Source: Solirubrobacteraceae bacterium (GTDB lineage Bacteria; Actinomycetota; Thermoleophilia; Solirubrobacterales; Solirubrobacteraceae). Taken from it: DNA of 11,119 nt. The notes under the pieces are model-generated. The model saw only the letters and a program-made list of their open reading frames with translations. It was not told the origin of the DNA and searched no databases. The stretch lies in the NCBI GenBank assembly GCA_019683665.1, contig JADGIB010000103.1, forward strand, positions 1-11,119. The letters are read 5' to 3'. The position numbers and the translations under genes were made by a program. Below, piece after piece: positions 1 through 6,553 of the stretch (the first letter of the stretch is position 1; every line of letters starts with the position of its first letter).

Positions 1-98
1 GCGAGCCGGTGGGGTCCCGCCCGCCCGGCAGCGCGACGCGCCGCACCGGGCTGGGCGTGAACGAGCTCGACGTCCCGGAGTTCGTGCCACGCCGCTAG
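1..98 (+). CDS. ftsZ: C-terminal end of a probable cell division protein FtsZ (partial)
   Basis: Only the last 31 or so codons are visible; the frame starts at base 3 and ends in TAG at 96-98. The final residues read NELDVPEFVPRR. This matches the conserved C-terminal peptide of FtsZ (pattern D-[ILV]-[DEP]-[IV]-P-x-F-[LVM]-x-x-R), the short tail that docks FtsZ filaments to membrane anchors and regulators such as FtsA, SepF or ZipA. The preceding part is rich in Gly, Pro, Arg and Ser, as expected for the disordered FtsZ linker. FtsZ is the tubulin-like GTPase that forms the cytokinetic ring. The GTPase domain lies outside the window, so the call rests on this peptide alone. Another protein with a chance similar tail cannot be excluded. 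Confidence 0.72.
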   Translation, partial: EPVGSRPPGSATRRTGLGVNELDVPEFVPRR

Positions 99-199
99 AC
101 GCCGGACGGGGACGCGGGGTCGTCGCCGCCGGCCATCCGCTGACGGCGGAGGCCGGCGCGGCCGTCCTGCGCTCCGGCGGCAACGCCGTCGACGCCGCG

Positions 200-1573
200 G
201 TGGCGTCGATGCTGATGTCGTGGGTGGCCGAGCCGCTGCTCACCGGGCCCGGCGCGGGCGGGTACATGCTCGTCGCCGGGTTCGCCGGCCACCCCGTCGT
301 GCTGGACTTCTTCGTCGCGGCCCCCGGCGCGGGCCGCGACGCGTCCGGGCCCCGGCCCGAGCTGACCCCGGTCGTCGTGAACTTCGGCGACGCCGTCCAG
401 GTCTTCAACTGCGGCGCCGCGTCGGTCGGGGTGCCCGGCTGCCCGGCCGGGATCGGCGCCGCGATGGCCCGCTGGGGGACGCGGCGGCTGGCCTCGCTCG
501 CCGCGCCGGCGGCGGTCGCGGCGCGCGACGGGGTGGAGGTCAACGCCGCGCAGGGCCACCTGTTCGACCTGCTGGAGGCGATCCTCGGCTCGACCCCGGA
601 GGCGGTGCGCGAGTTCGGCGGCGGCCGGCCCGCCCGCTTCGCCAGCCCGGCGCTGGCCGAGACGATCGAGCTGCTCGGCCGCGAGGGCGCCGACCCGTTC
701 TACCGCGGCGCGGTGGCCGACGCGATCGTCGACTGGCTGGCGCCGCGCGGCGGGCTGCTGACCCGCGAGGACCTGGCCGGCTACGCGGCGGTCCTCCGGG
801 CGCCGGTGTGGACCCGCTACCGGGGGCGGACGGTCGTCACGAACCCGCCGCCGTCGGCGGGCGGGACGCTGATCGCGCTCGCGCTGGCGCTGCTGGACCG
901 CGCCGGCGGGCCGCCCGGCGCCGTCGAGCTCGCGGCGGCGATGCGCCGCGCGCAGGACGAGCGCACCGACGCGTTCGTCGCCGGCCTCGACGAGCCGGGC
1001 TTCGCGCACCGCTTCCTCGGCTCGCGGCTGGGGGCGACGACGCACATCTCGGTCGTCGACGGCGAGGGCCGGGCGTGCAGCGTGACATGCACGAACGGCG
1101 AGGGCTCCGGCGTCGTCGTGCCGGGGACCGGCATCCACCTGAACAACATCATGGGCGAGGAGGACCTCAACCCGCTCGGCTTCCACGTCTTCGCCCCGGG
1201 GCGGCGGATGCCGTCGATGATGGCCCCGACCGTCGTCCTGCGCGACGGCGAGGTCGAGCTCGTGGTCGGCAGCGCCGGCTCCAACCGCATCCGCTCGGCG
1301 ATCCTGCTGACGATCGTCGGCGTCGTCGACCGCGGCCTCGACGCCCGCGCGGCGGTCGAGGCGCCCCGGATCCACTACGAGGACGGGACCGTCTACGTCG
1401 AGCCGGGGATCGACGCCGACGCGCTCGCCGCCGCCGGCCACGAGGTCGCCCCGTTCCGGGCGCCGAACCTGTTCTTCGGCGGCGTCCAGGCCGTCCAGCG
1501 CGACCCCGCCACCGGCGCCGTGCTCGGTGCCGGCGACCCGCGCCGGGGCGGGGCGGCGGTCGCCGTGCCGTGA
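200..1573 (+). CDS. Gamma-glutamyltranspeptidase-family enzyme (Ntn hydrolase)
   Basis: Members cleave gamma-glutamyl bonds, for example in glutathione, and self-process into two subunits. Numbering from GTG 200, the nucleophile threonine is in TTHISVVD (Thr280), the new N-terminus of a small subunit of about 178 residues, close to the family norm. Other family marks are NPPPSAGGTLI before it, GTGIHLNNIMGEEDLNP after it, PSMMAPTVV for the oxyanion region, and GSAGSNRI. The large subunit is shorter than in E. coli. No signal peptide is visible, unlike classic periplasmic GGT, so the protein may be cytosolic. The start is uncertain: the conserved family N-terminus (GVVAAGHPLTAEAG, then SGGNAVDAAVA) is encoded in the same open frame from about 116 to 199, upstream of the first ATG/GTG/TTG at 200. 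The true start is probably near 99-120 with an unusual codon, or a base is miscalled. It directly follows the ftsZ-like gene and may be cotranscribed. Confidence 0.88.
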   Translation: MASMLMSWVAEPLLTGPGAGGYMLVAGFAGHPVVLDFFVAAPGAGRDASGPRPELTPVVVNFGDAVQVFNCGAASVGVPGCPAGIGAAMARWGTRRLASLAAPAAVAARDGVEVNAAQGHLFDLLEAILGSTPEAVREFGGGRPARFASPALAETIELLGREGADPFYRGAVADAIVDWLAPRGGLLTREDLAGYAAVLRAPVWTRYRGRTVVTNPPPSAGGTLIALALALLDRAGGPPGAVELAAAMRRAQDERTDAFVAGLDEPGFAHRFLGSRLGATTHISVVDGEGRACSVTCTNGEGSGVVVPGTGIHLNNIMGEEDLNPLGFHVFAPGRRMPSMMAPTVVLRDGEVELVVGSAGSNRIRSAILLTIVGVVDRGLDARAAVEAPRIHYEDGTVYVEPGIDADALAAAGHEVAPFRAPNLFFGGVQAVQRDPATGAVLGAGDPRRGGAAVAVP

Positions 1574-1590
1574 GCCGCGGCGCCCGCTCG

Positions 1591-1641
1591 GCGCGAGTGG
1601 CGAGTTCCATCCACCCCCTGGATGCGGATCGCCACTCGTGC
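1591..1641. terminator. Long palindrome between convergent genes, probable bidirectional terminator or REP-like element
   Basis: Outer arms CGAGTGGCGA (1594-1603) and TCGCCACTCG (1629-1638) are perfect inverted repeats, extended outward by one G-U and two further pairs. Nested inside, CATCCA (1608-1613) and TGGATG (1619-1624) form a second perfect stem around a five-C loop, with a 4-by-4 internal loop between the stems. It fills the 90-bp gap between the ends of the GGT-family gene and the oxidoreductase gene, which point at each other. There is no U-tract on either side, so intrinsic termination is inferred from location and structure. A dispersed palindromic repeat is the main alternative. 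Confidence 0.6.
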
Positions 1642-1663
1642 GCGGGGCGCGGGGCGCGCGGCG

Positions 1664-2284
1664 TCAGGCCGCCTCGGCCCGCGCGCGACCCTCGGCGAGG
1701 AACTGGCGCAGCACCTCGGGCGGCTGGGCGCCCGAGACGGCGACGCGCATCCCGGCGACGAAGAACGGGACGCCGGTGATCCCGATCCGGCGGGCGAGCT
1801 CGAGGTCGGCGGCGACGAGGTCGCCGGCGTCGCCGCGGTCGAGCGCGGCCGGGTCCACGTCGGGCAGCAGGCGCAGGATCGTGTCGCGGTCGCCGATGTC
1901 CTCGCCCTGCTCGAAGTGGGCGGCGAACAGCGTCTGGATCGCCGCCTCGGGATCGGGGACGATCTTCGTCGCGCGGTGGGCCAGGAGCGTGTTCGGCGCC
2001 CGCTTCTGGAGGTCGAAGCGGAGGTCGAGGCCGTCCTGGGCGGCGACCTCGCGGACCCGCTCGCGCATCTCGCGCACCCGGGTGAGGTCGCCGAAGCGGG
2101 AGCGGTGGTACGCCTCCGCGTCGGCCCCCTCGGCGGGGATCGACGGGTCGAGCTGGAACGCGTGCCAGCGGACCTCCACCGAGCCCGGCGGCTCCTCGGC
2201 CAGCGCCCGCTCCAGGCGGCTCTTGCCGATGTAGCACCACGGGCACACCAGGTCCGACCAGACGTCGACGGTGATCGCGGCCAT
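1664..2284 (-). CDS. DsbA/FrnE-family thiol-disulfide oxidoreductase
   Basis: A 206-residue protein with a thioredoxin-fold core and inserted helical domain, the length typical of the FrnE-like DsbA branch. The N-terminal strand leads into the redox motif CPWC at residues 14-17 (context SDLVCPWCYIGKSRLERAL). The family motif NTLLAHRA is at 98-105 and the cis-proline loop TGVPFF at 170-175 (Pro173), which packs against the active site. There is no signal peptide or lipobox, so it is likely cytosolic. FrnE-type proteins act in cytosolic dithiol/disulfide exchange, for example in oxidative stress or polyketide maturation; the substrate here cannot be told. The ATG at 2284 was chosen because the core strand begins at once after it and a TACCGT hexamer lies 6 nt upstream. 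It converges on the GGT-family gene and is divergent from the lipoprotein gene. Confidence 0.93.
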   Translation of the reverse strand: MAAITVDVWSDLVCPWCYIGKSRLERALAEEPPGSVEVRWHAFQLDPSIPAEGADAEAYHRSRFGDLTRVREMRERVREVAAQDGLDLRFDLQKRAPNTLLAHRATKIVPDPEAAIQTLFAAHFEQGEDIGDRDTILRLLPDVDPAALDRGDAGDLVAADLELARRIGITGVPFFVAGMRVAVSGAQPPEVLRQFLAEGRARAEAA

Positions 2285-2290
2285 CGCCTG

Positions 2291-2296
2291 ACGGTA
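2291..2296 (-). promoter_or_regulatory. Putative -10 hexamer TACCGT for the oxidoreductase gene
   Basis: On the minus strand TACCGT is followed by six bases (CAGGCG) and then the ATG at 2284. The same hexamer stands 8 nt before the GTG at 8581. With such spacing transcription would start at or next to the start codon, giving a leaderless mRNA. No convincing -35 is seen. The 102-bp divergent gap 2285-2386 holds this site and, facing the other way, a weak CAGGAT (2371-2376) 10 nt before the lipoprotein ATG. Confidence 0.45.
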
Positions 2297-2386
2297 GCGC
2301 GCCGCGCGGGCCGGCCGTCGCACCCGCGCCCGCCGGGACCGCCCTCGTCGCGCCCGGCCGAGGCGGCTGGCAGGATGGCGGGCCGC

Positions 2387-2803
2387 ATGCGTCTCGCGCC
2401 ACGCCTCGCCCCGACCGCCCTCGCCGCGCTCGCGCTCCTGGCCGGCTGCGGCGGCGAGTCCGGCGACCTGTTCGCCGTCGACCGCGACGGCGACGTCCCC
2501 GGCGCCCGCCTGCGCGTCATCGTCAACGACGGCGGCACCGTGCGCTGCGACGACGACGCCCCGCGCCGCCTGCCCGAGGAGCTGCTCCTCGACGCCCGCG
2601 AGATCGCCCGCGGCCTGGCCGAGCCGGCCGACGCCGGCCTGCGCCTCGAGCCCCGGCCCCAGTCGGTCCTGCGCTACGAGGTCCACGTCCCCGAGGGGCG
2701 GGTCGCGTTCGCCGACAGCTCCGACGGACGGCCGCCCGTCCTCGACGAGCTCGCCCATCTCATGCGGCGCATCGCCCAGGACGTCTGCGGCCGCGAGCGC
2801 TGA
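2387..2803 (+). CDS. Small secreted lipoprotein of unknown function
   Basis: The 138-residue product starts with a typical lipoprotein signal: MRLAPR, a hydrophobic Ala/Leu stretch, then the lipobox LLAGC with the acylated cysteine at position 21. The mature part is expected to be anchored on the outer face of the membrane and begins CGGESGDLFAVDRDGD. It then has a strand-rich segment with VIVNDGGTVRCDD, a helical part (PEELLLDAREIARGL) and a C-terminal helix with a second cysteine in QDVCG. Two cysteines, in VRCDD and DVCG, could form a disulfide. I recognise the general layout (DLF.V.R.G, VNDGG.V.C, L..ARE.A..L) from hypothetical actinobacterial proteins but know no function. The in-frame ATG at 2375 is an alternative start. 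I prefer 2387 because it gives a compact signal peptide. It is 33 bp upstream of the transporter gene. Confidence 0.85.
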   Translation: MRLAPRLAPTALAALALLAGCGGESGDLFAVDRDGDVPGARLRVIVNDGGTVRCDDDAPRRLPEELLLDAREIARGLAEPADAGLRLEPRPQSVLRYEVHVPEGRVAFADSSDGRPPVLDELAHLMRRIAQDVCGRER

Positions 2804-2823
2804 GGGCCGGCCCGCCGCCCGCG

Positions 2824-2829
2824 TAGCAT
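2824..2829 (+). promoter_or_regulatory. Putative -10 hexamer TAGCAT for the EamA transporter gene
   Basis: TAGCAT ends 7 nt before the GTG at 2837, the spacing expected if transcription begins at the start codon. No Shine-Dalgarno sequence precedes the GTG. The hexamer is one of a set of similar TAGCNT sites in this window (3786, 10770). No clear -35 element is visible. Confidence 0.5.
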
Positions 2830-2836
2830 CGGGTCG

Positions 2837-3844
2837 GTGCACCGCCGCGCCTGGGTCCTCATCGGCGTCCTCGCCGCGCTCTGGGGCGCGTCGTACCTCT
2901 TCATCAAGGTCGCCCTCGACGACGGGTTCACGCCCGCCGCGGTCGTCTGGCTGCGGACCGCGCTCGCGCTCGCCGTCCTCGCCCCGGTCGCCGTCCACCG
3001 CCGCGCGCTCGGCGCGCTGCGCGGCACCCCGGCCGTCCTCGGCTGGATCGTCGCGCTCGCGCTCATCCAGGTCGTCGTCCCGTTCCTGCTCATCACCGTC
3101 AGCGAGCTGCACATCAGCAGCTCGCTCGCCGCGATCCTCGTCTCGGCCGCCCCGATCTTCACCGCGCTGCTCGCCCTGCGCGTCGACCCCGACGAGCGCT
3201 CGACCGGCTGGCGCGCGGTCGGCATCGTCGTCGGCATCGCCGGCGTCGCGCTCCTGTTCGGCGTCGACCTCACCGGCGACCTCGAGGAGGCGCTCGGCGG
3301 CCTCGCCGTCCTGCTCGCCGCGCTCGGCTACGCGGTCGGGCCGCTCATGAGCAAGCACCGGATCGCCCCCGCCGGCCTGCAGCCGGTGGCGATCGTCACC
3401 GCGACGATGGCCGTCTCGACGCTCGTCCTCGCGCCCGTCCTGCCGTTCACCGGCGTCAGCGACGGCGGCCTGTCGCTCGACGCGGCCGGCGCGCTGCTCA
3501 CGCTCGGCCTCGGCGGCACCGGCATCGCCTTCCTCATCTTCTACACGCTGATCGCCGACGTCGGCCCGGCCCGCGCGTCGCTCGTCGCCTACATCGCGCC
3601 CGGGTTCTCGATCGTCTACGGCGCGACGCTGCTCGACGAGGCGGTCACCGTCGCGACCATCGCCGGCCTGCTTCTCATCCTCGCCGGCTCCTACCTCGGG
3701 GCCGAGGGCCGCCTGCCGTGGGCGGGCCGCCCCGTCGAGCCGTGCGGCGAGCTGTCGGAGATCGGGGGCGAGGAGGCCGCGCTCGTAGCCTCCGAGGGGC
3801 ATGAGCGATCCCGCCCTGGCCGCGCTGCGCGCCCTCACCGCTGA
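2837..3844 (+). CDS. EamA/DMT-superfamily transporter (drug/metabolite exporter)
   Basis: A 335-residue polytopic inner-membrane protein made of two tandem EamA domains (about residues 6-140 and 153-288), each with five hydrophobic helices, the standard ten-helix DMT layout. The first helix has the family signature WGASYLFIKVAL (16-27). The second repeat carries GLGGTGIAFLIFYTLIADVGPA (about 224-245) and ends with the helix LLLILAGSYLGAE. Relatives export amino acids, nucleosides, polyamines or drugs; the substrate cannot be told from sequence. The GTG at 2837 fits the first helix and sits 7 nt after a TAGCAT hexamer. A hydrophilic tail of about 47 residues (289-335) follows the last helix; its final 14 codons overlap the helicase gene in another frame, so the tail may be poorly constrained. 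Confidence 0.93.
   Translation: MHRRAWVLIGVLAALWGASYLFIKVALDDGFTPAAVVWLRTALALAVLAPVAVHRRALGALRGTPAVLGWIVALALIQVVVPFLLITVSELHISSSLAAILVSAAPIFTALLALRVDPDERSTGWRAVGIVVGIAGVALLFGVDLTGDLEEALGGLAVLLAALGYAVGPLMSKHRIAPAGLQPVAIVTATMAVSTLVLAPVLPFTGVSDGGLSLDAAGALLTLGLGGTGIAFLIFYTLIADVGPARASLVAYIAPGFSIVYGATLLDEAVTVATIAGLLLILAGSYLGAEGRLPWAGRPVEPCGELSEIGGEEAALVASEGHERSRPGRAARPHR
3786..3791 (+). promoter_or_regulatory. Putative -10 hexamer TAGCCT for the RecQ-family gene
   Basis: TAGCCT lies within the 3' end of the transporter gene and ends 9 nt before the ATG at 3801. The spacing and sequence match the TAGCNT sites at 2824 and 10770. If active it would give the helicase its own promoter and a nearly leaderless transcript. 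The purine-rich GAGGGGC just before the ATG could instead act as a weak ribosome binding site. Confidence 0.42.
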
Positions 3845-5861
3845 CCCGCAGGCGACGTTCCGCCCCCACCAGCGGGAGGCGATCGGCGACCTCGTCGACG
3901 GCCGCGCCCGCGTCCTCTGCGTCCAGCGCACCGGCTGGGGCAAGAGCGCCGTCTACTTCGTCGCCACCCGCCTGCTGCGCGACGCCGGCGCCGGGCCGAC
4001 GCTCATCGTCTCGCCGCTGCTGGCGCTCATGCGCAACCAGATCGCCGCCGCGCAGCGCCTCGGCCTGCGCGCCCACACGATCAACTCGACCAACCGCGAC
4101 GAGTGGGACGCGGTGCGCGACCTGCTCGCCGCCGACGCCGTCGACCTCCTCCTCATCAGCCCCGAGCGGCTGAACAACCCGGCCTTCCGCGCGTCGATGC
4201 TGCCGCTCTTCGCGCAGCGCGTCGGCCTGCTCGTCATCGACGAGGCGCACTGCGTCTCCGACTGGGGCCACGACTTCCGCCCCGACTACCGGCGCGTGCG
4301 CGACATGCTCGCCGCCCTGCCCGAGGGCGTCGCCGTCCTGTGCACGACCGCGACCGCGAACGACCGCGTCGTCGCCGACGTCCTGGAGCAGCTCGACGTC
4401 GGCGGCCACGCCGAGCTGCGCACGTACCGCGGGCCGCTCGCGCGGACGTCGCTGCGCCTGGAGGTCGTCGAGCTGCCCCAGCCCGCCGCCCGCCTCGCCT
4501 GGCTCGTCACCGTCCTGCCCGAGCTCGAGGGCTCCGGGATCGTCTACACGCTCACGAAGCGCGACGCGACCGCCGTCGCCGCGTTCCTGGCCGCCCACGG
4601 GATCGCTGCCGAGGCCTACAGCGGCGAGCACGCGACCGAGGACCGGGTCGCCGCCGAGGACCGGCTCCTGCGCGGCGAGGTGAAGGCGCTCGTCGCCACG
4701 AGCGCGCTCGGGATGGGCTACGACAAGCCCGACCTCGGGTTCGTCGTCCACTACCAGGCGCCCGGCTCGGTCATCGCCTACTACCAGCAGGTCGGCCGCG
4801 CCGGCCGCGGGGTCGACCACGCCGACGCGATCCTCCTGCGCGGCGCCGAGGACCGCCGCATCCAGGACTTCTTCATCGAGCAGGCGTTCCCGCCGCGCGA
4901 GCGCGTCGAGGAGGTCCTGCGCCAGCTCGAGGCCGCCGGCCCGGAGGGGCTGACGACCCGGGAGCTGTCGAGCGTCGTCAACCTCGGCCTCGGGCGCCTG
5001 GAGGCGATGCTGAAGGTCCTCGACGTCGAGGGCGCCGTGACCCGCGCCGGCACCCGCTGGGCGCTCGTCGAGGGCCACACGTGGACGTACGACGCCGAGC
5101 GCTACCGGGCGGTGACCGAGCTGCGCCGCGCCGAGCAGGCGGCGATGGCCGCCTACGGCACCGACGGGCGCTGCCTGATGCGCACGCTCCAGGAGCAGCT
5201 CGACGACCCGAGCCCGGCCGACTGCGGCCGCTGCGCCGCCTGCACCGCCCCGCGCTTCGACGTCCCGCTCGACCCGGCGCTCGTGCGCGAGGCGACGCTC
5301 CACCTGCGCAGCACGCCGCTCGTCCTCGACGTCAAGAAGATGGCGCCCGACCCCGAGGGCGCGATGCGCCGGATCCCCGAGGGGGTGCGCGTCGAGGAGG
5401 GCCGCGCGCTGGCCCGCATCGGCGACGCGGGCTGGTGGCCGGCGATCGCCGCCGGCCTCGAGGCCGGCCGGCTCGACGACGAGGTGATCGACGCGCTCGC
5501 CGCGCTCGCCCGCGGCTTCGCCCCCGACGCCGCCTGGGTCACCTGGGTGCCGTCGCGGCGCGCCGGCGGCGTCCTGCGCGACGCCGCCGCCCGCCTCGGC
5601 GCCGCGCTCGGCCTGCCCGCGGTCGAGGCGGTGCGGCGCACCGCGCCTGACGCGCCGCCGCAGGCGGAGATGGCGAACGCGGCCCAGCAGGTCGCCAACG
5701 TCCGCGGCGCCTTCGCCGTCGCCGCCGAGCTGCCGCCCGGCGGCGTCCTGCTCCTCGACGACCGGCGGCTGTCGGGCTGGACATTGGCGATGGTCGGCGG
5801 CCAGCTGCGCGGCCGCGGCGCCCCCGCCGTGTGGCCGCTGGCGCTCGCCAGCGCCCTCTAG
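3801..5861 (+). CDS. RecQ-family ATP-dependent DNA helicase with C-terminal phosphoribosyltransferase-like domain
   Basis: A 686-residue protein. The SF2 core has the RecQ motif 0 (FRPHQ, 20-24), Walker A TGWGKS (44-49), DEAH 147-150 followed by the RecQ hallmark CVSDWGHDFRPDY, TTATA (182-186), and motif VI QQVGRAGRG (329-337). It unwinds DNA 3' to 5' in repair and replication restart. A winged-helix-like segment (about 366-430) then comes before the RecQ zinc cysteines (458, 475, 478, 481). In E. coli RecQ the zinc module precedes the winged helix. There is no recognisable HRDC domain. The C-terminus instead has a Rossmann-like region ending in LLLDDRRLSGWT (650-661), which resembles the PRPP-binding loop of type I phosphoribosyltransferases. 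Similar tails are known to me in actinobacterial RecQ-like proteins; their role is unknown. The start overlaps the transporter gene by 44 bp, and the end is 6 bp from the convergent LON-domain gene. Confidence 0.93.
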   Translation: MSDPALAALRALTADPQATFRPHQREAIGDLVDGRARVLCVQRTGWGKSAVYFVATRLLRDAGAGPTLIVSPLLALMRNQIAAAQRLGLRAHTINSTNRDEWDAVRDLLAADAVDLLLISPERLNNPAFRASMLPLFAQRVGLLVIDEAHCVSDWGHDFRPDYRRVRDMLAALPEGVAVLCTTATANDRVVADVLEQLDVGGHAELRTYRGPLARTSLRLEVVELPQPAARLAWLVTVLPELEGSGIVYTLTKRDATAVAAFLAAHGIAAEAYSGEHATEDRVAAEDRLLRGEVKALVATSALGMGYDKPDLGFVVHYQAPGSVIAYYQQVGRAGRGVDHADAILLRGAEDRRIQDFFIEQAFPPRERVEEVLRQLEAAGPEGLTTRELSSVVNLGLGRLEAMLKVLDVEGAVTRAGTRWALVEGHTWTYDAERYRAVTELRRAEQAAMAAYGTDGRCLMRTLQEQLDDPSPADCGRCAACTAPRFDVPLDPALVREATLHLRSTPLVLDVKKMAPDPEGAMRRIPEGVRVEEGRALARIGDAGWWPAIAAGLEAGRLDDEVIDALAALARGFAPDAAWVTWVPSRRAGGVLRDAAARLGAALGLPAVEAVRRTAPDAPPQAEMANAAQQVANVRGAFAVAAELPPGGVLLLDDRRLSGWTLAMVGGQLRGRGAPAVWPLALASAL

Positions 5862-5867
5862 CGCCGC

Positions 5868-6494
5868 CTACCCGAAGCGGACGTTGCCGTTGGACCGCGC
5901 CCGCGCCTGCGCCCGCTCGACGTAGTCCAGGCGCTTCGTCGCCGCCCGGAAGAGCCGCTCGACGAGCCGCAGCCGGGCGTTCTCGGAGCGCAGGTCGAGC
6001 AGGCCCTGCTTGGCGTCGAGGCCGAAGTCGACGGTCGCCGCCATCTCGTAGGCGCTCATGTCCTCGACCTCCTCGGGGTCGAGGACGCGGTCGGCGGCCT
6101 GGGCGACGAGCGTCGCGTACGCCTCGCGGGTGCGCGCCGCGAGCTCCTCGTCGACGGGCTCGTCGCGGTCCTCGAGGAACTCGACGGTCCCGGCCGGGTA
6201 CGGGAGGTCGTCCTGGCGCTCGACGAGCCGGAACACCTGGGTGCCGCGGCAGAGGATGTTCAGCCGGCCGTCGTCCATGCGCTCGAGGACCCGGTCGATG
6301 CGCACCGCGCAGCCGGTCTCCTTCAGCTCGTCGCCGGAGAGCCACAGGATCCCGAACTCGGCGTCGGCGTCGAGGCACCGCTCGACCATCGTCTTGTAGC
6401 GCTCCTCGAAGATGTGCAGCGGCACGTACTCGGTCGGGAGCGTGACGATGCCCAGCGGGAACAGGGGGAAGTCGCGGTGCAGGCGGTCGGTCAT
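5868..6494 (-). CDS. Stand-alone LON substrate-binding domain protein
   Basis: A 208-residue protein that matches the N-terminal domain of Lon protease (LON_substr_bdg, PUA-like fold). The opening FPLFPLGIVTLPTEYVPLHIFEERYKTMV (residues 9-37) is the domain hallmark, followed by GILWL, a central beta region with GRLNILCRGTQVFRL, and a helical C-terminal half ending VERLFRAATKRLDYVERAQ. The AAA+ ATPase and Ser-Lys protease domains of Lon are absent, so it cannot be a protease by itself. Free-standing members are common in bacteria and their role is not settled; substrate recognition or adaptor function is an inference from Lon. The ATG at 6494 precedes the first conserved strand directly. It converges on the helicase gene and diverges from the membrane-protein gene. 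Confidence 0.93.
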   Translation of the reverse strand: MTDRLHRDFPLFPLGIVTLPTEYVPLHIFEERYKTMVERCLDADAEFGILWLSGDELKETGCAVRIDRVLERMDDGRLNILCRGTQVFRLVERQDDLPYPAGTVEFLEDRDEPVDEELAARTREAYATLVAQAADRVLDPEEVEDMSAYEMAATVDFGLDAKQGLLDLRSENARLRLVERLFRAATKRLDYVERAQARARSNGNVRFG

Positions 6495-6515
6495 GCGCAG
6501 GGCCAGCCGCCCCGG

Positions 6516-6521
6516 AGTCTA
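6516..6521 (-). promoter_or_regulatory. Putative -10 hexamer TAGACT for the LON-domain gene
   Basis: On the minus strand TAGACT is followed by 21 bases before the ATG at 6494, which would give a leader of roughly 14 nt containing GGGGCGG. It lies in the 59-bp divergent gap 6495-6553. On the plus strand the same gap offers only weak candidates for the membrane-protein gene, such as TGGGAT at 6550-6555. Confidence 0.35.
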
Positions 6522-6553
6522 GGACGGCCACCTCGTCCGGCCGACCCGCTGGG

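Noticed and set aside
95..3943. Very long open frames on the minus strand (for example 95-1441 and 1664-3943) antisense to the GGT, lipoprotein and transporter genes
   Set aside because: Their translations are low-complexity Arg/Ala/Gly/Asp/Pro sequence with no motif, as expected from GC-rich DNA read opposite to real genes. Only the last part of the second frame (1664-2284) is a real gene.
3675..5303. Minus-strand open frame of over 500 codons opposite the helicase gene
   Set aside because: Biased composition without recognisable domains; the plus strand encodes a full set of RecQ motifs.
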